64,000 nt of DNA from Nocardioides soli (GTDB taxonomy: Bacteria > Actinomycetota > Actinomycetes > Propionibacteriales > Nocardioidaceae): positions 744,001 to 808,000 of the forward strand of contig NZ_JACHWR010000001.1 in NCBI RefSeq assembly GCF_014191495.1. Reading direction: 5' to 3'. Below the pieces are notes generated by a model. The model did not search any database. It was not told where the DNA came from and saw only the letters and a program-made list of their open reading frames with translations. Position 1 is the stretch's first letter, and each line of letters starts with the position of its first letter. Position numbers and translations under genes: made by a program. This document shows positions 18,217 through 27,166 of the stretch, piece by piece.

Positions 18217-19872
18217 TCAGGCCCGGGCGCGGTCGACGCCGGCCCGCACGGCGGCGTACGCCGCGAGCTCCGCCTCGACCGGCTCGATGACCAGCTCGTG
18301 GGTGACCTCGTTGACCGCTTCTCGGAGATGCTCGTCGGCCCGGGCGGCGCGGCCGCGGGCGGCGCGGCCGACGGCGATCCGGGCGGCCAGTCCGAGGACG
18401 ATGCCGAGCACGAGGCCGCCGACGAGCAGCACGAGTGCGACGGCGACCCCGAAGACCTGGGGGGTGTCGGCGTCCTGGAGCTTGCCCGTGGCGAGAAGCA
18501 CGCCGGTCCAGCCCAGGCCGCCCAGAGCCGTGAGGAGCAGCAGCCACTGGAGGACGCGCAGGAGGTGCATCCAGCCCGGCAGCTTCGCGACCCCGAGGTC
18601 GGTGCGCGCGAGCGCCTGGTCGAGCCGGTCGCCGAGCTCGTCGAGACGCGACGGCGCGGCCCGGCGTACCGCCGCCACCCACGGCGGCGTCATCCCGACG
18701 GTCACCTCGTCGGCGAAGGTGCGCACCTCGTCGTCGACCCGGGCCCGCTGGACCTGGGTGGCCTCCGGGAGCGCGGTGCGGGAGCGGCCGCTGAGCTGGC
18801 TGCCCCGCGCGCCGAGGTCGAGGTCGAGGCGCTTGAGCGGGTCGGCCTTCAGGCCGGAGACCCAGCCGACGACGGGCCAGCCCGTGGCGCGGTGTCCGCG
18901 CTGACGCACCGAGCGCTCGACCGCGTCGACGACCACCGGCACGCCGGCCGCTTCGGCGAAGGCGGCGTCGAGGGTGGCGACCCGGGCCGGCTCGACCACC
19001 CGGGTCGGCGCGTCGCCGTTGGCCTCGGCGAGCCGGCCGGCGGCGGCGCGCACGTCGGCGTCGATCCCGGCGCGGGTGGACTGCTTCTGGGCGGCCCGGC
19101 GGGCGATCTCGGCGCGCAGCTCGGGGATGCCCGTGCCGAGCCGGGCGCTGACCGGCAGCACCGGGACCCGCTGGAGCCCGTCCTGGTCGAGCAGCCGGCG
19201 GATGTCGTCGAGCATCGACTGCCGACGTTCCTCGGGCACGGTGTCGATGTGGTTGAGCACCACGAGCATGATGTCCTGCTGCTCCACCGCCGGCTTCAGG
19301 TAGCGGTCGTGGATCGCGGCGTCGGCGTACTTCTGCGGGTCGACCACCCACACGAGCAGGTCGGCGAGCGAGACCAGGCGGTCGACCTCCAAGTGGTGGC
19401 TGACCTCGGTGGAGTCGTGGTCGGGCAGGTCGAGCAGCACGACGCCGTCGAGCTCGGCCTGCTGGTCGCGCCGTCCGTTGTCGAGCATCGAGTCGCGGGT
19501 GGTCTGGTGGCGCGGCGGGATGCCGAGCCACTCGAGCAGCGCGTCGGCCCCGTCGCGGCCCCAGACGCAGGCGGTCGCCCACGAGGTCGTCGGTCGGCGT
19601 ACGCCGACGGCGGAGAGCTCGAGGCCGGTCAGCGCGTTGAACGTCGAGGACTTGCCCGAACCGGTCGCGCCGGCGATCCCCACGACCGTGTGGGTGGCGG
19701 AGAGGCGCAGCCGTCCCGCGGCCCGCTCGACCACGCCGACGGACTCGTCGACGATCGCGTCGTCGAGACGTCCGCGCGCGGCCCGGGTCGCGTCGTCGAG
19801 GCCGTCGATGCGGGCACCGATGTCGGTACCGCGGGTGACCATCCGGTCGGTCCCCTCCAGCAAGGACGTCAT
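18217..19872 (-). CDS. Membrane-bound dynamin/Era-like GTPase, second of a pair
   Basis: A 551-residue GTPase. The P-loop GATGSGKS is at residues 68-75. DLPDHDS supplies the G3 motif, and NHID is the G4 base-recognition motif. Two membrane helices follow at about residues 435-460 and 473-497, then a helical tail. The GTPase head plus C-terminal paired membrane segments resembles bacterial dynamin-like or YfjP-type proteins that remodel or sense membranes. It lies 108 bp downstream of a second large GTPase, and the two likely form a hetero-oligomer. Confidence 0.75.
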   Translation of the reverse strand: MTSLLEGTDRMVTRGTDIGARIDGLDDATRAARGRLDDAIVDESVGVVERAAGRLRLSATHTVVGIAGATGSGKSSTFNALTGLELSAVGVRRPTTSWATACVWGRDGADALLEWLGIPPRHQTTRDSMLDNGRRDQQAELDGVVLLDLPDHDSTEVSHHLEVDRLVSLADLLVWVVDPQKYADAAIHDRYLKPAVEQQDIMLVVLNHIDTVPEERRQSMLDDIRRLLDQDGLQRVPVLPVSARLGTGIPELRAEIARRAAQKQSTRAGIDADVRAAAGRLAEANGDAPTRVVEPARVATLDAAFAEAAGVPVVVDAVERSVRQRGHRATGWPVVGWVSGLKADPLKRLDLDLGARGSQLSGRSRTALPEATQVQRARVDDEVRTFADEVTVGMTPPWVAAVRRAAPSRLDELGDRLDQALARTDLGVAKLPGWMHLLRVLQWLLLLTALGGLGWTGVLLATGKLQDADTPQVFGVAVALVLLVGGLVLGIVLGLAARIAVGRAARGRAARADEHLREAVNEVTHELVIEPVEAELAAYAAVRAGVDRARA

Positions 19873-19980
19873 CTTCTCCCTCGACCTACCCGGAGCAGGG
19901 CGTCTCCGACATGGGCACGTGCAGGCCCCAGCCTAGGGCCTGAAGGGCACGAGGCCGGGATCAGGGCCTCGAACCAGCGG

Positions 19981-21696
19981 TCAGGCCAGCGACGCGTCGT
20001 CGCGACGGCTCTGCTCGAAGCGGCGGTCGTCGACCCGGCGGGCCGCGTCGCGCACGTGGCGATCGGCGTCGGGGTCGAGCGCGAGCGCGTCGAGCCGTCC
20101 CAGGTGCCGCCGGCGCTCCGCCGCGAACAGCCCGGCGATCCGACGCTCCAGGTCGGCCCGGCCCTGCGCCACCAGCGTGGTCGTCGACTCCGTGCCGAAG
20201 ACCGCGTCGAGCAGCGTCCGGCCCACGTCGGCACCGCCCGGATCGTCGGCCGCGCTGTCGGCGAGCACGGTGACGGCGAGCGTGACGGCCAGTCCGCGGG
20301 CACCGTAGGCCAGATAGCGGGCGGTACGCCGGTCGGCGCCGTCGGCCTTGACCAGCTCGGTCAGGTGCTGCTGCCAGGCCCGCACCTCGCCCTCCACGCT
20401 GCGCCGCAGGCCGCGCGAGGCCCGGCCGAGGTCGTCGTCGGTGCCGGTCAGCAGCGGTCCCGCGGTGCCCAGCTCCTGCCAGGCCGCGGTCGCGGTCGCC
20501 GACGCCTGCTCGGCGTGGTCGAGCACCATCAGCTCCACGGCCGACTCGATGGCGACCGCGACCCGATCGGCCTGCTGGCCGGTGCCCTTGACGGCGTTGA
20601 CGAGGCGGTCGCGGATCAGTCCGACCCGGCCCTCGAGCGAGCGCAGCAGCTCACCGGTGCCCGCGAACTCGCGCCACCGCGCCGCCACCTCGCCCCGCAG
20701 CAGCGTGCCGTCGGTGGCCGCGGCGACCGCGCGCCGGGTCGCCTCGTCGTACGCCGTCTCCGCCGCCCGCCGCAGCTCGGCCGCCGCGGCGACCTGCTCG
20801 GAGACGGCGTCCGCGACGACGTGGGCCTCCCTCGCGTGGGCGCGAACGGTGCCGTCGAGCGTCTGCCGCACGACCGCGGACCGGGCGTCGGTGTCCTCGG
20901 CGAGCGACACCAGCCAGGCGCGCACCTCGGCCACCGCCGAGCCGTCGAGCAGGCCCTCGGGCGAGACCGTCGACTCGGGCACGGTGAAGAGCGGGGAGTC
21001 CTTGAGGCCGCGGCTGGCGAGCATCCGGGCCAGGTGCGCGGCGACGGTGCGCACGGCGTCGGGCGGCGTCCGGTCGAGGACGACCGCGACCGCGGTCGAG
21101 CGCTCGGCGGCCTGCTTGAGGTGCTCCCACGGCACCTGGTCGGAGTAGCGCGCCGCGGAGGTCACGAACAGCCACAGGTCCGCGGCCGCCAGCAGCTGCG
21201 CCGCCAGCGTGCGGTTGGCCTTCTCGACCGAGTCCACGTCGGGTGCGTCGAGGATCGCCAGGCCCGGCGGCAGCGTCTCGGAGGCGACCAGCTGGAGCGC
21301 GTGCCGGTCGTCGGAGTGCTCCTGGACGCGCACCAGGTCGGGCAGCAGGCGGTCCTGGCCGAACCAGTGCGCGTCGTCGGGATGGTGCACCAGCACCGCC
21401 GAGCGAGTGGTCGGGCGCAGCAGCCCGGGGTTGGTGACGCGCCGACCCACGAGCGAGTTGACCAGCGTCGACTTGCCGGCGCCGGTCGAGCCGCCGACGA
21501 CGGCGAGCAGCGGCGCCTCGACGGTCATCTGGCGCGGCAGCACGTAGTCCTCGAGCTGGTCGATCAGCTGCTGTCGGGTCACCCGCAGCTCCGCCGCGCC
21601 GGGTACGTCGAGCGGCAGCGGCGCAGCTTGCAGCGCATCGTGCAGGCGCACGAGTGCCGTCAGCATGCGGGAGTCGTGGTCGGCGGACGCCGTCAT
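19981..21696 (-). CDS. Dynamin-family GTPase, first of a pair
   Basis: A 571-residue protein with P-loop GGSTGAGKST at residues 68-77, ILDAPDVDS as the G3 switch, and VVLDRTPPD in place of a canonical NKxD. A long Ala/Glu/Arg-rich helical stalk follows (about residues 290-430), with a weakly hydrophobic patch LAVTLAVTVLADSA. Its ATG overlaps the stop of PrsW (ATGA), so PrsW, this GTPase and the next one read as one leftward operon. Suggested role is membrane remodelling; no partner is proven. Confidence 0.75.
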   Translation of the reverse strand: MTASADHDSRMLTALVRLHDALQAAPLPLDVPGAAELRVTRQQLIDQLEDYVLPRQMTVEAPLLAVVGGSTGAGKSTLVNSLVGRRVTNPGLLRPTTRSAVLVHHPDDAHWFGQDRLLPDLVRVQEHSDDRHALQLVASETLPPGLAILDAPDVDSVEKANRTLAAQLLAAADLWLFVTSAARYSDQVPWEHLKQAAERSTAVAVVLDRTPPDAVRTVAAHLARMLASRGLKDSPLFTVPESTVSPEGLLDGSAVAEVRAWLVSLAEDTDARSAVVRQTLDGTVRAHAREAHVVADAVSEQVAAAAELRRAAETAYDEATRRAVAAATDGTLLRGEVAARWREFAGTGELLRSLEGRVGLIRDRLVNAVKGTGQQADRVAVAIESAVELMVLDHAEQASATATAAWQELGTAGPLLTGTDDDLGRASRGLRRSVEGEVRAWQQHLTELVKADGADRRTARYLAYGARGLAVTLAVTVLADSAADDPGGADVGRTLLDAVFGTESTTTLVAQGRADLERRIAGLFAAERRRHLGRLDALALDPDADRHVRDAARRVDDRRFEQSRRDDASLA

Positions 21697-22826
21697 CGTG
21701 TGGGTACCACCTGTCCGGGGAAGGCGATCGACGGCCGGAGGGCGTCGATCCTCTGCAGAAACCGCTGGCCGCGGGCCGCGTAGTCGGGCGGCGGCGTGCC
21801 GCGCAGGTAACGGTAGTGGAGGAAGCCGAGCTCGATCGCGGCCTGCTGGTAGTCGCGCATCGCGCGCTCGGCCGCGGGGCCGCCACGCTCCCGGGCGTAG
21901 GCGCGGCTGCGCCGACGCGCGGTGAGGTCGACGACCCAGCCGATGTCGGTCGCCGGCACCAGCCCGCGGGTGGCGGCGTCGGTCAGCGCGGCGGCCAGCA
22001 TCCGGCGCTCGGAGCGCCGCGACCAGACCGCCAGGCTGATCACCGAGATCAGCGCGGGCGCCATCAGCACGACGTACGCGAGCGCGAAGTGACCCAGGCC
22101 GTAGGCCGTCGAGGTGTTCCAGACGGCGTGGGCGACGACCGCGCAGACGTAGCCGGCGGCCGGCCACAGCACCCGGCCGCTCCCCCTGCGCGAGTTCACC
22201 GCGAGGCCGACGCCGATACCGATGAACGTCGTGAAGAGCGGGTGCGCGAACGGGCTGATCAGGCAGCGCAGCACGAACGTCGCGGTCACCGCTTCGGTGC
22301 CGCCCGGCCCCATGCCGTCGGTGCCGTTGTAGGCGGCGGCCAGGTAGAGGATGTTCTCGGTGAACGCGAAGCCGACTCCGACCATGCCGGCGTAGACGAT
22401 GCCGTCGAGGATCCCGTCGAGCTCGGCGCGGCGCCACCAGAGCAGGAGGAGCAGGAAGAGCCCCTTGCACGCCTCCTCAGTGACGGGTGCCACGATCTCC
22501 AGTGTCTGGGTGTCGGTGAAGCCGCCCACGACCCCGCCGATGCCCTGGAGCAGGATCGCCGCCGCGGTGGCGACGAAGCAGCCCCACAGCAGACCCGCGG
22601 CGAGCAGCGTGCGCGGCTCCGGCTCGTAGCGGTCCAGCCAGAGGTAGCAGGCGACGATCGGGCCGACCGGCACCGCGGCGAGCAGCGTCGCCAGCACCAC
22701 GGACCCGGGAGCTCCCGACAGCGCCAGGATCGCCAGGATCACGAGCGCGCCCACGACCACCAGGACCGTCACCACCACCGTGAACGCGACCGACGACGCG
22801 GCGCTGACACGGCGGGCTCCGGGCAT
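21693..22826 (-). CDS. PrsW-family intramembrane glutamic/metalloprotease
   Basis: A 377-residue polytopic protein of the PrsW/CPBP-related family; PrsW in Bacillus cleaves the anti-sigma factor RsiW. Key motifs are EEACKG (first Glu pair, about residue 117), FAFTENILY, SPFAHPLFT and HAVWN, the conserved Glu/His set expected in the active site. About eight membrane helices precede a cytosolic tail of roughly 100 residues. It heads the operon with two GTPases. A sigma/membrane-protein pair lies 5 kb away, but substrate linkage is speculation. Confidence 0.85.
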   Translation of the reverse strand: MPGARRVSAASSVAFTVVVTVLVVVGALVILAILALSGAPGSVVLATLLAAVPVGPIVACYLWLDRYEPEPRTLLAAGLLWGCFVATAAAILLQGIGGVVGGFTDTQTLEIVAPVTEEACKGLFLLLLLWWRRAELDGILDGIVYAGMVGVGFAFTENILYLAAAYNGTDGMGPGGTEAVTATFVLRCLISPFAHPLFTTFIGIGVGLAVNSRRGSGRVLWPAAGYVCAVVAHAVWNTSTAYGLGHFALAYVVLMAPALISVISLAVWSRRSERRMLAAALTDAATRGLVPATDIGWVVDLTARRRSRAYARERGGPAAERAMRDYQQAAIELGFLHYRYLRGTPPPDYAARGQRFLQRIDALRPSIAFPGQVVPTR

Positions 22827-22907
22827 GGCGGCAGCCTATCGGTGGCGCTCCCCCGGCCCGCTCACGGCGACCGGTCCCGGGGTGGCTCGTCGGCGTACAG
22901 TGGCCGG

Positions 22908-24332
22908 GTGAGCGAGAACGACACCACCCAGGCCACCACCGAGACCAACACCGAGTCCCACGACCCGGCCGTCCCGGCAGCGTACGCCGCGTTCATGCGC
23001 CAGGGCTGGGGCGACCGCGAGCTGGAGCTGCCGCGGGCCGAGGTCGCGGGCCCCGCGGCGCAGCGCCGGCAGCGGCTCGCCGAGGCGTTCCCGGGCGAGC
23101 GGCTGGTGCTGCCGGCCGGCACGTTCAAGGTGCGCGCCAACGACACCGACTACCGGTTCCGGCCCGACACCGCCCACACCTACTTCTCCGGCAACCAGAC
23201 CAGCGACGCGGTCCTGGTGCTCGCCGACGGCGAGGCGGTCCTCTACGCGCGGCCTCGCTCGTCGCGCGAGACCGACGAGTTCTTCCGCGACCGGCAGTAC
23301 GGCGAGCTGTGGGTCGGCCGCCGTCCGTCGCTGCGGGAGATCTCCGACTCGCTCGGTCTCGAGGTCCGCCACATCGACGAGCTCGACGCGATGCTCCAGG
23401 GCACCGGCAAAACCCGGGTGCTGCGCGGCATCGACAGCCACGTCGACCGGATGGTCGCCGCCGACGAGACCCGCGACGACGACTTCGCGCGGGTTGCCTC
23501 CGAGCTGCGGCTGATCAAGGACGACTGGGAGGTCGCGCAGCTGCAGCAGGCGTGCGACGTCACCACGCTCGGCTTCGAGGACTCCGTGCGCGAGTGGGAC
23601 CGGGTCCTGGAGTTCGGCGAGCGCTGGATCGAGGGCACGTTCTTCCGCCGCGCTCGCGCGATGGGCAACGACATCGGCTACGACTCGATCGTCGGCGGCG
23701 GCAAGCACGCCACCACCCTGCACTGGATCGACAACACCGGGCCGATCACGCCGGGTGAGTTGGTGCTGCTCGACATGGGCGTCGAGAACCGCTCGCTCTA
23801 CACCGCCGACGTCACCCGCACGCTGCCCGTCGACGGCCGGTTCACCGACCTGCAGCGCGACCTCTACGACCTCGTGTACGCCGCCCAGGAGGCGGGCATC
23901 GACGCCCTGCGTCCCGGCGAGCCCTTCCGGGCCGGCCACCACGCGGCGATGGAGGTGCTGGCCCACGGGCTCGCCGACCTGAAGCTGCTGCCCGTCCCGG
24001 TCGAGGAGGCGCTCGACCCCGAGAGCCGCGTCTACGCGCGGTGGACGCTGCACGGCACCAGCCACATGCTCGGCATGGACGTGCACGACTGCGGCCGGGC
24101 CGCACCCGAGGCGTACGCCGAGGGCACCCTCGCCGAGGGCATGGTGCTCACCGTCGAGCCGGGCCTGTACTTCCAGGAGGACGACCTGCTCGTGCCCGAG
24201 GAGCTGCGTGGCATCGGCATCCGGATCGAGGACGACATCCTCGTCACGGCCGACGGGACCACGAACCTGTCCGCCGCGCTTCCCCGCACGTCGGCGGACG
24301 TCGAGGAGTGGATGGGCCGGCTGCGCGGCTGA
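22908..24332 (+). CDS. pepP: Xaa-Pro aminopeptidase (M24B, aminopeptidase P)
   Basis: A 474-residue cytosolic metalloprotease releasing N-terminal residues ahead of proline. The creatinase-like N-domain (residues about 40-200) is followed by the pita-bread fold. Metal ligands appear in LLDMGVEN, YTADVTR, GTSHMLGMDVHD, TVEPGLYF and IRIEDDIL, in the right order. GTG start, divergent from PrsW with 81 bp between. The N-terminal 20 residues are a Thr-rich extension. Confidence 0.92.
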   Translation: MSENDTTQATTETNTESHDPAVPAAYAAFMRQGWGDRELELPRAEVAGPAAQRRQRLAEAFPGERLVLPAGTFKVRANDTDYRFRPDTAHTYFSGNQTSDAVLVLADGEAVLYARPRSSRETDEFFRDRQYGELWVGRRPSLREISDSLGLEVRHIDELDAMLQGTGKTRVLRGIDSHVDRMVAADETRDDDFARVASELRLIKDDWEVAQLQQACDVTTLGFEDSVREWDRVLEFGERWIEGTFFRRARAMGNDIGYDSIVGGGKHATTLHWIDNTGPITPGELVLLDMGVENRSLYTADVTRTLPVDGRFTDLQRDLYDLVYAAQEAGIDALRPGEPFRAGHHAAMEVLAHGLADLKLLPVPVEEALDPESRVYARWTLHGTSHMLGMDVHDCGRAAPEAYAEGTLAEGMVLTVEPGLYFQEDDLLVPEELRGIGIRIEDDILVTADGTTNLSAALPRTSADVEEWMGRLRG

Positions 24333-24369
24333 CCCACCCACCCACCCCGCCGTACGACGGCGGCCGCGG

Positions 24370-24708
24370 TCAGCGCAGGCCGAGACGCGAGGAGCAGGAC
24401 GGCCAGGCGCCCCAGCCCTGCCCGCGCTTGATCCGCTCGGCGACCTTGATCTGCTCGCCCTTGCTCGCCCCGTGCGGGAGTCGGGCGAACCTGCCGCCGC
24501 CGTAGCCGCGCCAGGTGCCGGGGCTGATCTGCAGCCCGCCGTAGTAGCCGTTGCCGGTGTTGATGTGCCAGCGGCCGCCGGACTCGCAGTGGGCGAGCCG
24601 GTCCCAGGTGCGGGTGGTGGCGGCCTCGCTGGACGCCTGGACGGCGACGACCGGGGTGAGCGTGGCCGCTGTCAGGGCAGCCGCGGACACGAGAGTGCGC
24701 ATGCGCAT
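24370..24708 (-). CDS. rpf: Resuscitation-promoting factor-like transglycosylase (secreted)
   Basis: A 112-residue secreted muralytic enzyme. Residues 1-30 form a signal peptide. The Rpf domain starts at TWDRLAHCESGG, with catalytic Glu42 directly after Cys41, followed by INTGNGYYGGLQISPGTWRG. Cys41 and the C-terminal Cys in AWPSCSS should form the family's disulfide. It cleaves peptidoglycan glycan strands and stimulates growth from dormancy. GAGGAGA lies 4 nt before the ATG at 24708. A c-di-AMP riboswitch precedes it, as in many actinobacterial rpf genes. Confidence 0.93.
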   Translation of the reverse strand: MRMRTLVSAAALTAATLTPVVAVQASSEAATTRTWDRLAHCESGGRWHINTGNGYYGGLQISPGTWRGYGGGRFARLPHGASKGEQIKVAERIKRGQGWGAWPSCSSRLGLR

Positions 24709-24779
24709 GTGATCTCCTCGACGCCTGCGGAGTCTGGGCCCGTCTCCCGATCCGGGCGCCTGCTGCGCGCCGCCCAGGA

Positions 24780-24955
24780 CGCACGCTCGCGACGGCGCCG
24801 CATCAGAGACGCGCCCGCTGTCGGGTTCGGGCGGAGTCGTGCCCGGCCGCTTCCGCGGCTGCACCCCTAGGGTCGTCGTGCGACCCGGAGACCTGGGTCC
24901 CCCGTACCTGTCCTGGGTGGGTCGGTTCCGACCCGGCGCCGGACAGGTCTCGGCG
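24780..24955 (-). ncRNA. c-di-AMP (ydaO-yuaA) riboswitch upstream of rpf
   Basis: Read on the minus strand, the leader contains the hallmarks of actinobacterial ydaO riboswitches in order. GGGTCGGAACCGACCC is followed by GGTACGGGGGACCCA (24894-24908). GGGGTGCAGCCGC follows, then CGAACCCGACAGC (24817-24829). This class binds cyclic di-AMP and usually turns expression off when the ligand is high, here affecting cell-wall remodelling by Rpf. Boundaries are approximate; about 70 nt remain between the 3' end and the start codon, room for an expression platform. Confidence 0.85.
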
Positions 24956-25081
24956 TGGCGACGGGCCGCCCCGGAGTGCCCGGGACCCTCACGACGGTAG
25001 GTCGACGCGCGCGACAGTCCAAACCGGCGGCCCGGGGCGCGGCTCAGGCTGCTCTCAGACCCGCCTGTCACCCTGACGGAC

Positions 25082-25480
25082 ATGTCGCAGCTGCTGTCGC
25101 CCCGCGCGCACGCCCTCGTGACCCGCGTGGAGGGGTGGTCCAGCGCCGGTCCCGTCCGCGCTGTCGCGGTCAAGACCCTGGTGACGATCGGCGGTCCGCT
25201 GCTGATCGTGGCGGGCGTGCTGATGCTCGTGCTCCCCGGACCGGGCCTGCTGGTCATCGCGCTCGGCTTCGCACTCCTGGCCCTGGAGTACCCCTGGGCG
25301 CGGTACGTGCTCGCCCGGCTCGGTCACGGCCTGTCCTGGCTGCGCGAGGCGGTGTTCCCCCGCGAGGCCTCGCGGGCCCGGCGGGCGGTCGGCGTGGTCA
25401 TGGCCGGCACGTTCCTCGTCGCGACCACCGCGCTGACCTCCGCGGTCACCGCGCTGGTCGGCACCCAGACGGTCCTCTGA
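25082..25480 (+). CDS. TIGR02611-type membrane protein (PGPGW family)
   Basis: A 132-residue protein with two hydrophobic hairpins. LVTIGGPLLIVAGVLMLVLP is followed by the family signature, here GPGLLVIALGFALLALEYPW (PGPGL instead of PGPGW). A third hydrophobic helix lies at about residues 102-126. Function is unknown; the family is common in actinobacteria. It starts at ATG 25082, divergent from the riboswitch-rpf unit. Confidence 0.8.
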   Translation: MSQLLSPRAHALVTRVEGWSSAGPVRAVAVKTLVTIGGPLLIVAGVLMLVLPGPGLLVIALGFALLALEYPWARYVLARLGHGLSWLREAVFPREASRARRAVGVVMAGTFLVATTALTSAVTALVGTQTVL

Positions 25481-25564
25481 CCGCACCCTCCCGAGCGGGC
25501 CCCGGGAGGACAATCACCCGTCTCGGGCGATGCGGCCGCCAGGCCGTCCGGACAGCGTGCCGTC

Positions 25565-26497
25565 ATGAGCGATGTCCTGCCCTCCTGGCGCGACGGCGCG
25601 ACCCGCACGGCGATCCTCGACTTCGTCGGCGCGGTCACCGACGGCCCCGACGCCGTACCCGAGGACGCCCGGGTCGCGGTGTTCGACAACGACGGGACGC
25701 TGTGGACCGAGAAGCCGATGCCGACCCAGCTCCACTTCATCGTCCAGCAGTGGGTCGCCGCGGCGCGCGCGGACGCCCGCCTGGCCGAGCAGCAGCCCTA
25801 CCGGGCCGCCCTGTCGGGCGACCTGTCCTGGCTCGGCGCCGCGGTCGACAAGCACTACGCCGGCGACGACCGTGACCTCAAGACGATGATCGCCGCCATC
25901 GTCGCCTCGACCGTGCACGAGCGCGTGGAGGACTACGAGGCCGCGGTCGCCGCCTTCTACCGCGACGCCCGGCACCTCACCCTCGACCGCTCCTACGCGG
26001 AGACGGTCTACCAGCCGATGGTCGAACTGCTGCGCTTCCTCGAGGAGCACCGGTTCACCTGCTACATCGTCTCCGGCGGTGACCGCGACTTCATGCGGCC
26101 GATCACCCCGGACTACTACGGCATCCCGCCCGAGCGGGTCGTCGGCTCCGCGGTGGGGCTGGAGTACGACGCGGCCGCCAACGCGGTCCGCTACGGTGCC
26201 GCCTTCCAGTTCCTGGACGACGGACCCGAGAAGCCGGTCCGAATCTGGTCGCGGATCGGCCGGCGACCGATCCTGGCCTGCGGGAACTCCAACGGCGACA
26301 TGGAGATGCTCCGGTTCGCGCAGGGGCAGCCCCGCAGCCTGAGCCTCCTCGTCCACCACGACGACGACACCGGCCGCGGCGACCCGCCGTACGACGCCGG
26401 CGCCGAGCGGATCCTCGCCGCGGCGACCGCGGAGGCGTTCACCATCGTCAGCGTCAAGGACGACTGGACGACCGTCTTCCGGTCGCCCGCGCAGTGA
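25565..26497 (+). CDS. HAD-superfamily phosphatase
   Basis: A 310-residue hydrolase of the haloacid dehalogenase fold. Motif I is VFDNDGTLW (nucleophile and acid Asp), motif II is IVSGGDRDF, and motifs III/IV lie around ACGNSNGDMEML. The helical cap lies between motifs I and II. The type is close to secreted or periplasmic acid-phosphatase-like HADs, but no signal peptide is visible here. Substrate unknown. Single gene. Confidence 0.85.
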   Translation: MSDVLPSWRDGATRTAILDFVGAVTDGPDAVPEDARVAVFDNDGTLWTEKPMPTQLHFIVQQWVAAARADARLAEQQPYRAALSGDLSWLGAAVDKHYAGDDRDLKTMIAAIVASTVHERVEDYEAAVAAFYRDARHLTLDRSYAETVYQPMVELLRFLEEHRFTCYIVSGGDRDFMRPITPDYYGIPPERVVGSAVGLEYDAAANAVRYGAAFQFLDDGPEKPVRIWSRIGRRPILACGNSNGDMEMLRFAQGQPRSLSLLVHHDDDTGRGDPPYDAGAERILAAATAEAFTIVSVKDDWTTVFRSPAQ

Positions 26498-27050
26498 TCG
26501 CGGCGCGGTCGCCACAGCCTGCGCGAATCGAGAAGGACCTACTCATCCGGCCGCGAGCGGCACTCGCAGGCCGGGGCGCAGCCGTGCCGGAGAGGAAGGC
26601 CTCGCCCCAGGGCTGGGCAGAGCGTCGGGACTGGAAGCCGCACATGCACCGTCGTCGCCCGCCGTCCGTCCGCGCCTCCGGGCGTTCGAGGACCTCGCGG
26701 CACCGGCCGGCCCGCTCCTCGACGAGATCGACAAGGCGATGCGGCAACGTGGAGCCGAACGGCCCCACCGTTCGCGGACGTCCTGGGTCAGTCCCTGGGC
26801 CACCCTGGTAGCCGCGGAGCGCAGAGCTCAGGGCCTGAACGGTACTGACCGCCACCGCACCCTCGACGCAATCCGCGATGGGTTCGAACAGGGTCGTGAG
26901 ACCACGACGGTTGAGATGCGTCTGCTCCATGTGCTCAGACGCCTCAGGCGCGCCCGTCGGTCTGGTGCATACTGACCCGGGCGGTTTCCATTCGGTCGGA
27001 ACTACACCAGGGTCATACCGAGGCTTGTTGCGACTGGATTCCGTTCCCCG
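26498..27050. other. Gene-poor 550-bp stretch before tRNA-Arg
   Basis: I see no supported gene. A frame at 26739-26975 (78 codons) is the best open stretch but has no ribosome-binding site or recognisable motif. The base composition is less strictly third-position-GC than neighbours. A tRNA gene at its right edge makes this a plausible scar of a former integration, but no integrase remnant is visible. Confidence 0.4.
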
Positions 27051-27127
27051 GCCTCCGTAGCTCAGCTGGATAGAGCAGCGGCCTTCTAATCCGCGGGTCA
27101 CAGGTTCGAATCCTGTCGGGGGCGCCA
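27051..27127 (+). tRNA. tRNA-Arg (anticodon TCT)
   Basis: A full cloverleaf is visible. Acceptor GCCTCCG pairs with CGGGGGC (27117-27123, one G-T pair). The D-loop is in TAGCTCAGCTGGATAGAGC. The anticodon arm has loop TTCTAAT with anticodon TCT. The T-arm is CAGGTTCGAATCCTG. Encoded CCA ends at 27127. It reads AGA codons, rare in this genome. Confidence 0.97.
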
Positions 27128-27166
27128 CAGCTTCGCCGGAAGGGACACCCGGCGCGGCCGGGCGGG

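Noticed and set aside
17932..21783. Very long open frame (over 1,200 codons) on the plus strand
   Set aside because: It lies opposite the two GTPase genes, whose motifs are clear. It is Arg/Gly-rich, has no family motif, and is a shadow of the GC-rich codon pattern.
26494..26811. Possible gene after the HAD hydrolase
   Set aside because: No ribosome-binding site, Arg/Pro-rich composition, no motif, and no support from neighbours.
27051..27127. tRNA-Arg as the prophage attachment site
   Set aside because: It is 9 kb from the integrase with the oxamate locus between; all genes between are chromosomal in type.
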